A DNA stretch of 17,648 nucleotides from DATDRM01 sp035291705 (lineage in GTDB: Bacteria > Chloroflexota > Anaerolineae > Anaerolineales > UBA4823), in contig DATDRM010000137.1 of NCBI GenBank assembly GCA_035291705.1, positions 1 to 17,648 of the forward strand, written 5' to 3'. Of this stretch, positions 1 through 7,771 are shown piece after piece. A program made the position numbers and the translations under genes. The first letter of the stretch is position 1; every line of letters begins with the position of its first letter. Below the pieces are notes generated by a model, which was not told where the DNA came from, did not search any database, and saw nothing but the letters and a program-made list of their open reading frames with translations.

Positions 1-3000
1 GTTAAATTACGGCCAGCAAGTTCACATACCCGCTCCGCCCAACTATCAGGATTGACATCCCAACTTAAGATTGACCCAGATGGGGTACCCGAAAACAAGG
101 ATTTATTATCCTGGCTGAAGAATAAGCTGAGCACACTACCGGTGGAACCTGCCAGCGCCTCGCCGATTTGTTGGCGATTGTTCAATATATCCCACAAGAT
201 CAAGTCTCTATCATCTGAACCGGAGGCGAGTATGCTACCGTCCGAGCTAAATAAAAGGCTAGTGATGCCAGCCTTATGCCTGGCTAAGGGCAGACCTTCT
301 TGCGTCCCACTCTCCCAATCCCAAAGCATGATTGTCTGGTCATCACTGCCAGAGGCCAATAAGCTCCCAGATGGGTCGAAAGCTAAGGCTCGAATCAGGT
401 TTGTGTGGTTAGTGAGAATCGTTGACAGGCGCTTCCCATCGTCCAGATTCCAAAGATAGATTTCATTGTTGGAACAAAATTCTTTGTTTTCATCACCAAT
501 GAATAATTGGCTGGTGCAATGGCTGGTAGCCAGAATACGCCCATCTGGATGGATCGCCAGACTGAAAACCGGACTTACATTTTGAGAAGCTTGGAAGAGG
601 GTGATCTGGGTTCCGGTATCGACATCGAGGAATTGGACTTTTCCATCTCGAAAACCCAGGGCGAGTCGCTTGCTATCAGCACTAAACGTGGCGTTAGAAA
701 CATTCCCAGAGAAGGTGTACCTAATTGACTCGGAGCTGTCCTTAATCTGGGTAAGGCTAACGCCGGAGTTTGTTAGTCTGGCAACAAAAATGGTGCCATC
801 CTCCCCGGAACCGAGGGCGATTACCGCTCCTTCACCGCTCAAGACGGGTTGGCTAAGTGGTTGTTGAGCGATAATGGTATCTAAACCTACCACATTATCG
901 ATACCAACCGAAGCCAAGACCAGCTCTCCGAGGATAGGACTGAATTCCAGGCTTTGAACGACATCATTATGGTCATCGATCGAGGCAATTTGTCGCAAGT
1001 TTGAAACGTCCCAGATAACCACTGCTCCGTCGGCCGATCCTGAAGCGAGGTATCTTCCATCGGTGCTAAACGAAACACTATGCACCCAAGAGAGTAAAGG
1101 ACCTGGAAGAGGCTCACCAACCTCGCGGCCGCGGTCCATATCCCAAATGTGGATCTTACCGTCCTGTCCAGCGGAAGCCATTAAATTGCCTTCGGGTGAC
1201 CAGTCCACGCTCAATACCATATCGCCATGGTTTAATCGAAGATCAGGAATATCCTTGTCTAGGTTATCTGGTTCCCATACGCTGATGGTACCGTCTGTAT
1301 CGCTGCCCACCGCTAAATGGCTGCCATCCGGCGACCAGGCCAAGGTCCATGCCCGGGCTAAATTTTCTAGGGGAGGGCGGGTGGGTTCGAGTGTGGTGGC
1401 ATCCCAAAGGACAATTTGCTCCCCAATGCCGGCAGCCAGACGCGCGCCCCCCGGGCTATATGCCAAGGTATTTACGTTGTTTCGATTTTGGATTTTGACA
1501 ATATCTTCGTTGTTGAGGTTCCAAACGATGATCTGACCATCCAGAGCTCCAGAAGCGAGAGTCTTTCCATCCGGACTAAAATCCAGAGCAACGACTTTAT
1601 TCGCACCATGCTCTTGCCGGTTCCAGACAACATCGCCGGTTTGGTAATTCCAGAGGACCACTTTACCGTCTGAAGTGCCCCATGCCAGATGTTGCCCATC
1701 CGGGCTCATCGCTACGCTGAAGAGGTCCTTCTCCTGGTCAGGAATCGGCTTTCCATAAGGTTGGACAGTCTCTGAAAGTCCTCTTTCTAAACTCAACAGC
1801 AAAATGCTTTTAGCTTCCCAGGTATTCGCTGAGCGGTAAGCCTCAACGGCTAAAAGCGATGATAAATCGGGCTGACTGTTAATGTATCCCGAACCCTGGG
1901 CAGCCAATTGGCGGGAACTCGCCAGGCTGGCTTGAAAATCGGCTTCTTCAGCGTTGACTTGAGCGACTCCGGCGTTATATTCCGCGGTCGCACGTTGAGC
2001 AATGGCCTCGGTGCTGGCGGCCTGAGCAGTGGCGCGGGCAAAATCGGCTGTAGCCCGCTCATTATTCGCTTGCGTACTGGCAGCCTGAGCGATATTGGCG
2101 TTGACCTGAGCAGTGGCGCGTTGGGCGATGGCTTCGGTGCTGTTCGCCTGAGCGATAGCGGCATTTGTCGCGTTTAGATCGGCCAATACTGCATTCTGGC
2201 GGGATGTCCTTGCAGCGGCTGTGGCAAAGAAAACTGCGGCGACGGCCGCGATGACAGCCATCACTAATAGGATCCGTAATCGTCTCGCTGAGCGAGCCTG
2301 CTCCTGGAGCTTGATGGCTTGTTCTTGGCGCTCACGCTTTTCCTGTTCATGCTGGCGCACCTCCAGGCAAACCTGTAAGAAGTCCCGCTCGGTGGCAGTT
2401 AATTCATCCGGGTGACCCGCCGACCATTCCTCAGCTTCTTGCAACGCCTCCTCGCGCAACAAGAGGTGTTCGGGTCGATTATCTTTCTGCCAAAGAGAAG
2501 CCTGGCGTTGAAGCAAGCTTAAGTTGGCCTGAAACCAGGCTTCATTATTAGTCTGGACCGGCATGATCAGACGGTCGTGCGCCAGCTCAAACCAGGTGGC
2601 GCCACGCCGTTTCTCGGCCCTGATCAAGTGGGCATCTTCGAGCAGGCGAATAACCCGGTTATCGAGGCCATCGCTTTGTTCGCGCCCCATTAAAACTTGA
2701 CCACGGATGCCATGTTCAGTGATCAGCTTGTATTGGAACCAATCACGAATGGCACGTTCGCGCGTCCCGGTTTGACCGGCGATGACTGCGACCCGTTCGG
2801 AGTAATAGTCGCTTAGCGATTGGTTGACATCCCCGACTTTCTCTACGTCACTTTCGGCGATCTGCTTGTCGGTGGGCGACAGATTTTGCCATAAACGGTA
2901 ACAAACCACCTGGAGCTGCACAGGTTCAACATACAATCCAGGCACTTCCTGCATGGATCCGTCCGGCTGCTGCACTTGAATTCGGCGCAAGTCATCGATC

Positions 3001-3791
3001 AGTTTTCGGGCGGCCTGGTCGGTAAAATCCACTCCACCTAGGCGTGCGGGGCTTTGAATGGCTTGCCGAGCAGCTTCCACCCCCAGTAAATCCAGGCGAA
3101 AGCGGTTACTCAGCCGGGTGGGAATGGGCTTGAGGTAAGGATCGAGGGCAGCAACAAAGTCTTCACGGATGGCGAACAGGGCCCACCGATGGCGATCGCG
3201 GAGAGCAGAACCAACCTGATCGAAGAACTCTGCCTTGCATTCATGGTCTGTCGGGTCGATGGTCAGGATTTCTTCGAACTGATCGAAGACCAGCACTTGT
3301 GATTGCAGTCCACCTTCCTGGTCGGTTGTATCCCTCTCTTGTGGGCGTTGAGCCAGGTATTCTCCCAATGTCATCCCAGCGAGCCGGTCCACAGGGGTTT
3401 GCTTATCTTCAGGCAGATTTTCTTCCAGTGAAATCAGGGTGCTATAGACATATCGATTGATTTTATTGTTTTCTTGTCCAACGCCTGATATCTTTTGTGA
3501 ATTATCGGCAGGTTGATCCTGAGAGTTCGTCTCGACGGTGTAAGGCAATTCTATGCTTACGCGTGCCACGGGTAAAACTTGAAAACCTTCCTGACGTAAG
3601 CCAGGGATTAACCCTGCCCGAATGAGGGAGGTCTTTCCTGCTCCGGAAGGCGAATAAACTACCACCACCCGTTCAGCGATCAGGTGGTCTAGCAATTCGC
3701 GCGCTTCTCGATCACGCCCATAAAGCTTTTCACCTGTGTCGAAAGCTCGCGGGCCGACGTATGGATTTGGGTGGGTGTTTGATGAGGACAT
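1..3791 (-). CDS. Novel-STAND NTPase with transmembrane helix and WD40 repeats (3' end beyond window)
   Basis: The frame is open from the ATG at 3789-3791 to the left edge, giving 1263 residues without a stop. It opens with the novel-STAND signature NPYVGPRAF (residues 9-17). The Walker A motif SPSGAGKTS has its Lys at 53, and a Walker B-like LVFDQFEE has its Asp at 170. A helical part follows, then a basic stretch and one hydrophobic segment at about 506-528. After it comes an Ala/Gln/Thr-rich, probably coiled linker (about 533-625) and about 13 WD40 repeats (about 685-1250; repeated SPDG, LASGS, LWD). The last visible residues, DSWAERVCELAGRNL, match the usual tail of this family, so probably only some 15-25 residues are missing. 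STAND NTPases act as ATP-driven switches whose repeats sense a ligand. The basic residues before the membrane helix suggest the NTPase is cytoplasmic and the propellers outside. It lies 47 bases after the CHAT-SIR2 gene, probably in one operon. No clear ribosome binding site precedes the ATG. Confidence 0.9.
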   Translation of the reverse strand, partial: MSSSNTHPNPYVGPRAFDTGEKLYGRDREARELLDHLIAERVVVVYSPSGAGKTSLIRAGLIPGLRQEGFQVLPVARVSIELPYTVETNSQDQPADNSQKISGVGQENNKINRYVYSTLISLEENLPEDKQTPVDRLAGMTLGEYLAQRPQERDTTDQEGGLQSQVLVFDQFEEILTIDPTDHECKAEFFDQVGSALRDRHRWALFAIREDFVAALDPYLKPIPTRLSNRFRLDLLGVEAARQAIQSPARLGGVDFTDQAARKLIDDLRRIQVQQPDGSMQEVPGLYVEPVQLQVVCYRLWQNLSPTDKQIAESDVEKVGDVNQSLSDYYSERVAVIAGQTGTRERAIRDWFQYKLITEHGIRGQVLMGREQSDGLDNRVIRLLEDAHLIRAEKRRGATWFELAHDRLIMPVQTNNEAWFQANLSLLQRQASLWQKDNRPEHLLLREEALQEAEEWSAGHPDELTATERDFLQVCLEVRQHEQEKRERQEQAIKLQEQARSARRLRILLVMAVIAAVAAVFFATAAARTSRQNAVLADLNATNAAIAQANSTEAIAQRATAQVNANIAQAASTQANNERATADFARATAQAASTEAIAQRATAEYNAGVAQVNAEEADFQASLASSRQLAAQGSGYINSQPDLSSLLAVEAYRSANTWEAKSILLLSLERGLSETVQPYGKPIPDQEKDLFSVAMSPDGQHLAWGTSDGKVVLWNYQTGDVVWNRQEHGANKVVALDFSPDGKTLASGALDGQIIVWNLNNEDIVKIQNRNNVNTLAYSPGGARLAAGIGEQIVLWDATTLEPTRPPLENLARAWTLAWSPDGSHLAVGSDTDGTISVWEPDNLDKDIPDLRLNHGDMVLSVDWSPEGNLMASAGQDGKIHIWDMDRGREVGEPLPGPLLSWVHSVSFSTDGRYLASGSADGAVVIWDVSNLRQIASIDDHNDVVQSLEFSPILGELVLASVGIDNVVGLDTIIAQQPLSQPVLSGEGAVIALGSGEDGTIFVARLTNSGVSLTQIKDSSESIRYTFSGNVSNATFSADSKRLALGFRDGKVQFLDVDTGTQITLFQASQNVSPVFSLAIHPDGRILATSHCTSQLFIGDENKEFCSNNEIYLWNLDDGKRLSTILTNHTNLIRALAFDPSGSLLASGSDDQTIMLWDWESGTQEGLPLARHKAGITSLLFSSDGSILASGSDDRDLILWDILNNRQQIGEALAGSTGSVLSLFFSQDNKSLFSGTPSGSILSWDVNPDSWAERVCELAGRNL
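1930..2190 (-). repeat. Degenerate Ala-rich repeats in the linker of the STAND-WD40 gene
   Basis: This stretch encodes the linker between the membrane helix and the WD40 repeats. The unit STEAIAQRATA occurs twice (around 1995-2030 and 2115-2150), and related AQAAST, ERATADFA and AQVNA units lie between the copies. At DNA level the two copies are similar but not identical, so the duplication is old. The protein pattern fits a long helix or coiled coil that would space the propellers away from the membrane. Confidence 0.55.
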
Positions 3792-3838
3792 ATGTAAGAT
3801 CGAATAATGCGATGTGGGAGTTATTGGAGAAGTCCCAA

Positions 3839-5953
3839 TCAGCGATTAAGTTGGTTCCATCGGGTCAGTAGTTCGCGGATGAAGTCCTCCACACCACCCC
3901 AATACAAGCTGATGTTTGCTCCCTGGAAAAAGTAAGTCTCCAGATAACGGCGCGCACGCTCCGGCTCCGGGATCCGGCTTTCGTCCGGTTCTATTTGAAC
4001 CGCGATATGTGGGTAGCGTGCCCGTCTTTCACCGCCTTGCTGAGATAAGATACTTCGAAAGAGCACCCGAAATTGCCAATCATCCATCTGGAAGCCCAGG
4101 AACAAAAGAGCTGTGTCTGCCAGGGAACGCCGTACCGGGCTGGGGATCAAGTCTCTGTTGCGTGTCACTCCAATCAAGAAGTCAAAAAAATCGTCTTCGG
4201 TCAGCACGATTGAATCGGGTTCATCCAACCGGCCGAAGAGGTGATATACCAACGGGCGCTGCGGCGTCGGTTGGTAGTCTGGTTCCCGGTCGTAGACCGA
4301 TTCAATTTGCTCGACGTAATCGTTCCAGGGACAAAGCACAACTTGCGGGTCCTTGCCCATATTTTTAAGGGCTGATGCCATTAAGTTATCTGCATTTGTG
4401 GTGATATAGACCGGTAAGGGTAATTGAGCCAACATTCTATACGGGTCGGCCGGGTTGCCTTCCCGGCGTTTGGTCCCAACGATCTCGATTAATTCATCTA
4501 ATGGAGCTGAATCATTATGCAAATCAGAGGGCAGATCCTCGTTGTACTTCGTGCGGATCATCCCCTTCAGGTATTCCCCCAGTTCATCATATGGGGCACG
4601 CTGGTATTGGTTGACTGTTAAGAATTGGGCTACTTGTGGAAGCGACTCGCGGTCGTGAATTTCCATTGGATAGTGATATGCGTCAGCCCAATGCTGTGAT
4701 ATTTCGCGTTGTGAGCCTAATAATGTCTCATAAAGACCAGGTCCAAGGATCGGGGTGGATTGGCTGCGGGTAATGCTGCGAATTAAGGCTGGCCATTTCT
4801 CAAACCCACCGCGCTCCTCACCGAAGCCAGGCACATACCAGATTCGCCCACCGCGCAGGCGCAGGAAAAGGACTGGTATCCAGCTATCAGGGCGATCGCG
4901 CACTCCACCGCGAGCGACTGCCATCGCCCGGTCGATCTGACCATCTCGGGCCAATTCCTGGAAAAAAACTGGCATAAAGTGGGCGACGGTTTCCATGGTG
5001 ATATCGCCCTGCATGGCAAGGACAGCCGGTATACCCACTTGCGCCAGTCTTGGACCTAACGCTGCCAGCGCGCCTTGCGCGTCACTGGCCCTAGCCAATC
5101 CACCCTGCCCGGCGCTCTGGCAGGAGGCGAGCACCACCAAGCGAGGCCTCAGCTCGGTGGATAAGTCTTTTATCCGCTCGACAAGAGCTATTCCAGGGAT
5201 AACGGCTGCGGTGCCATCGTCTTCTTCCAACCATAAATACGGCCCGGCTGGATCCTTGGTCAAGAGGGCACCGTGACAGACAAGATAGAGGATGTCATAG
5301 CCCTCTCGCAAGCGGCTCGTCAGGTTATTCAAGCTGGCTTGCCCTGGCTTGCTGGGATCGCTGATCAACGAATCCTGTAAGATCGTGCCCAGCCCTTGCT
5401 GAGCACGCTCCAGCTCACCTTTCACATCAACAGGCGCCAGAGTCTGGTTGTCAACCTGATATTTCCCTTGAGCCAGATCCTGTGGGTTAGCGATCACCAC
5501 TAAAGCCCGCAGGTCGCCTTTGGGGCGGAGTTGCACTCGATCCCAGTTCGTGCTGGTCAAGAAACGGGAGAAGAGCAGGTTCTCATTAGTCAGAAGCCAG
5601 TAGCCAGTTCTGGGATCGCGGAGCGTCTCCCAACGCAGATCGTGAAGCCCAGGTGCGTCAACATCGATATTTAAACGCAAGCGAAGCGGTCTGTTGACTG
5701 TCTGTGCGACAGCAGAGACTTGATCATAATAACTACGAATGTTCGCGTCAGCGAACAGGCTATCGCTCAAACCTTTGCCATAGACTTCCGGATTCAACCG
5801 CTTGGCGCGTAACTCAGCAAAGTTAAACTGCGTTACCCCACGTACCGGAGAATGGCTGGCCTGGTCGTGGGGATCATTGAAACGCAGCTCGACTGTATAA
5901 TCGTCCCCTTCGCGTAGGAAGAGGCCAATTTCGAGCTCGGTATAATCTGCCAT
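3839..5953 (-). CDS. CHAT protease domain fused to SIR2-like domain
   Basis: This 704-residue protein has two recognisable parts. Residues about 1-375 form a CHAT module with its upstream beta-rich region; the caspase-type dyad is visible as LVCHGA (His227) and LASCQSAG (Cys278), followed by GIPAVLAMQGDI and the WIPVLFLR end motif. Residues about 385-700 look like a SIR2-like domain: ILGPGL (402-407) in place of the nucleotide-binding loop, YITTNADNL (516-524), VYHLFGRLDEPDSIVLT with a candidate catalytic His571, and LLFLGFQMDDWQFRVLF (617-632). SIR2-like domains in bacterial defence often destroy NAD+, and CHAT domains are caspase-like proteases. Combining both in one chain suggests a death effector, with the STAND-WD40 protein directly downstream as probable sensor. 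There is no signal peptide or membrane helix. A weak AAGAAAAG-type site precedes the ATG. Domain calls are firm; NADase activity and the partnership are inferred. Confidence 0.9.
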   Translation of the reverse strand: MADYTELEIGLFLREGDDYTVELRFNDPHDQASHSPVRGVTQFNFAELRAKRLNPEVYGKGLSDSLFADANIRSYYDQVSAVAQTVNRPLRLRLNIDVDAPGLHDLRWETLRDPRTGYWLLTNENLLFSRFLTSTNWDRVQLRPKGDLRALVVIANPQDLAQGKYQVDNQTLAPVDVKGELERAQQGLGTILQDSLISDPSKPGQASLNNLTSRLREGYDILYLVCHGALLTKDPAGPYLWLEEDDGTAAVIPGIALVERIKDLSTELRPRLVVLASCQSAGQGGLARASDAQGALAALGPRLAQVGIPAVLAMQGDITMETVAHFMPVFFQELARDGQIDRAMAVARGGVRDRPDSWIPVLFLRLRGGRIWYVPGFGEERGGFEKWPALIRSITRSQSTPILGPGLYETLLGSQREISQHWADAYHYPMEIHDRESLPQVAQFLTVNQYQRAPYDELGEYLKGMIRTKYNEDLPSDLHNDSAPLDELIEIVGTKRREGNPADPYRMLAQLPLPVYITTNADNLMASALKNMGKDPQVVLCPWNDYVEQIESVYDREPDYQPTPQRPLVYHLFGRLDEPDSIVLTEDDFFDFLIGVTRNRDLIPSPVRRSLADTALLFLGFQMDDWQFRVLFRSILSQQGGERRARYPHIAVQIEPDESRIPEPERARRYLETYFFQGANISLYWGGVEDFIRELLTRWNQLNR

Positions 5954-5996
5954 TTATTCTTTTCTTAAACCTTGAGGTTATTGGAGTATTTGCCCT

Positions 5997-6025
5997 AATA
6001 TACACCAATTTGTTGAAAAATGCAA
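5997..6025 (-). promoter_or_regulatory. Predicted promoter of the CHAT-SIR2/STAND operon
   Basis: Read on the minus strand there is a TATATT -10 box (5997-6002) and a weak TTGCAT -35 box (6020-6025), separated by 17 bases. The start codon lies about 45 bases downstream. The -35 box matches the consensus at only three of six positions, so the call rests mainly on the -10 box and the exact spacing. Confidence 0.45.
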
Positions 6026-6055
6026 AGGGAATATTTGGTCTGAGAGGATTTTCTA

Positions 6056-6084
6056 TTGACTTTTCCGGGGGATCAATCTACACT
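6056..6084 (+). promoter_or_regulatory. Predicted sigma-70-type promoter of the dha operon
   Basis: TTGACT (6056-6061) and TACACT (6079-6084) are separated by exactly 17 bases. Transcription would start near 6091, leaving a leader of roughly 30 bases with a strong GGAGGG site at 6109-6114. It diverges from the predicted promoter of the CHAT-SIR2 operon within a 166-base gap. No DhaR-type regulator gene or obvious operator was seen nearby. Confidence 0.65.
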
Positions 6085-6119
6085 AATCTTGTGCCAGATC
6101 CCGGTTTCGGAGGGAAATG

Positions 6120-7121
6120 ATGAAGAAATTAATCAACCACCCTGAGGATGTCGTTCGAGAGGAGCTGGAAGGCGTTGCTTTAGCACATTCTGTTCTCGTC
6201 AAAGTCCATTTCGACCCGAACTATATCGCCCGCATACAGGCTCCGGTCAAGAATAAGGTAGCCCTTGTATCCGGGGGCGGATCGGGGCATGAGCCGATGC
6301 ATGGTGGGTTTGTAGGGTATGGGATGTTAGATGCTGCTTGTCCGGGGGCGGTGTTCACCTCACCCACGCCTGCCCAGATGCTAGCTGCTACAAAAGCCGT
6401 GGATGGCGGTAAAGGAGTTCTGTACATTGTCAAAAACTATACGGGCGACGTGATGAATTTCGAGATGGCGGCCGAACTGGCGCGCATGGAAGGCATCCAG
6501 GTCGAGAGTGTGGTGATCGATGACGACGTCGCTGTACAAAACAGCCTGTACACTGCCGGGCGGCGTGGCGTGGGCAGCACGGTACTGGCTGAGAAAATCT
6601 GCGGCGCGGCCGCAGAAGAAGGTCACTTATTGAGCGAGGTGGCAGATATCTGCCGCAGGGTCAATCATTTCGGGCGGAGCATGGGCATGGCGTTGACCTC
6701 CTGCACGGTGCCGCACGCCGGGAAACCCACTTTTGATCTCCCCGAAGACGAGATGGAGATCGGCATCGGTATCCACGGTGAACCAGGCCGGAGGCGCATG
6801 GAATTGAAACCCGCCGACGAAATCGTGGAAATGTTGATCGAGCCGGTGATCCGCGACTTGCCTTATAAATCCGGCGACGAAATCCTGCTGTTTGTCAACA
6901 GTATGGGGGGTACACCTCTGATCGAACTATATATCGCTTACCGGCAGGCCCATCAAATTGCTATTAAACACGGTCTGAAGGTTATCCGCAATCTGATCGG
7001 CTCCTATATTACCAGCCTGGAGATGGCGGGCGTTTCGATCACATTGCTTAAGCTGGACGAAGACCTGAAAAGGTTGTGGGACGCACCGGTGCACACACCT
7101 GGAATGCGTTGGGGGATGTAA
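6120..7121 (+). CDS. dhaK: Dihydroxyacetone kinase, substrate-binding subunit DhaK
   Basis: The 333-residue DhaK binds dihydroxyacetone covalently and works with DhaL and DhaM to make dihydroxyacetone phosphate in the cytoplasm. The family hallmarks are clear: GGGSGHEP (52-59), NYTGD (106-110, the catalytic-region Asp), VVIDDDVAV, SLYTAGRRG and GIGIHGEPG, where His219 corresponds to the histidine that forms the hemiaminal with the substrate. Two ATG codons stand in tandem at 6117 and 6120. The second is chosen because GGAGGG (6109-6114) is then five bases away rather than two, and because the resulting MKKLIN start matches the usual DhaK start. It is the first gene of a dhaKLM operon and overlaps dhaL by one base (TAATG). 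Confidence 0.96.
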   Translation: MKKLINHPEDVVREELEGVALAHSVLVKVHFDPNYIARIQAPVKNKVALVSGGGSGHEPMHGGFVGYGMLDAACPGAVFTSPTPAQMLAATKAVDGGKGVLYIVKNYTGDVMNFEMAAELARMEGIQVESVVIDDDVAVQNSLYTAGRRGVGSTVLAEKICGAAAEEGHLLSEVADICRRVNHFGRSMGMALTSCTVPHAGKPTFDLPEDEMEIGIGIHGEPGRRRMELKPADEIVEMLIEPVIRDLPYKSGDEILLFVNSMGGTPLIELYIAYRQAHQIAIKHGLKVIRNLIGSYITSLEMAGVSITLLKLDEDLKRLWDAPVHTPGMRWGM

Positions 7122-7756
7122 TGGCAATTTCCAGAGATGAGGTGCTGGTGTGGATTAAAACCTGCGCAGCAGTGCTGGCCGAGAACTGTGCTTACCTGGT
7201 CGAACTCGACGCGGCGATCGGGGATGCTGACCACGGCGCCAATATGGATCGCGGCTTCCGAGCCGTGATGGATAAGGTGCCCGGGATCGCTGATCAGGAT
7301 ATCGGCACGATTTTGAAAACGGTCGGGATGACCCTGGTTTCCACTGTCGGGGGTGCAGGTGGGCCGCTGTATGGCACTTTTTTTCTCCAGGCGGGGATGA
7401 AAACCGTCGGTAAGATGGAAATGAATCTGGATGAGTGGACCGCCGCGCTGGGTGCGGCGGTGGATGGAGTCATTGCGCGTGGGAAGGCCGAACCCGGTGA
7501 CAAGACGATGGTAGACGCGTTATCTCCAGCCGTAAACGCGCTCAGGCAGGCCAGCTTAGCAAATGAAACGCTCGCCCAGGCGTTGAAGGATTCCGCACAG
7601 GCGGCGAAAATAGGGATGGAAGCCACGATTCCGATGGTGGCACGCAAAGGCCGCGCCAGCTATCTGGGTGAACGCAGCGCCGGTCATCAGGACCCCGGCG
7701 CGACGTCTTCTTACTTGTTGCTCAAGACGGCGGCTGAGGTATGGGTTAAGGATTGA
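7121..7756 (+). CDS. dhaL: Dihydroxyacetone kinase, ADP-binding subunit DhaL
   Basis: The 211-residue DhaL holds a tightly bound ADP that is rephosphorylated by DhaM and passes phosphate to the substrate on DhaK. The magnesium-binding aspartates are visible in LDAAIGDADHG (Asp30, Asp35, Asp37). The nucleotide-site motifs TVGGAGGPLYG, PGDKTMVDAL, and GRASYLGERSAGHQDPGA near the C-terminus are intact. The start is the ATG at 7121-7123, which shares one base with the dhaK stop, a translationally coupled arrangement. An in-frame upstream start at 7076 would run far into dhaK and is not needed. The length matches the family. Confidence 0.96.
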   Translation: MAISRDEVLVWIKTCAAVLAENCAYLVELDAAIGDADHGANMDRGFRAVMDKVPGIADQDIGTILKTVGMTLVSTVGGAGGPLYGTFFLQAGMKTVGKMEMNLDEWTAALGAAVDGVIARGKAEPGDKTMVDALSPAVNALRQASLANETLAQALKDSAQAAKIGMEATIPMVARKGRASYLGERSAGHQDPGATSSYLLLKTAAEVWVKD

Positions 7757-7771
7757 TCCATAAGGAGCAAG

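Noticed and set aside
3823..3839. Small hairpin ATTGG / CCAAT between the CHAT-SIR2 and STAND genes
   Set aside because: The five-base stem is too weak for a terminator and the two genes look co-transcribed.
3916..5276. Several plus-strand open frames of 60-150 codons
   Set aside because: They lie opposite the clearly coding CHAT-SIR2 gene and show no domain motif or ribosome binding site.
7076..7120. Upstream in-frame start for DhaL
   Set aside because: The ATG at 7121 overlaps the dhaK stop by one base, as in coupled operons, and gives the usual DhaL N-terminus.
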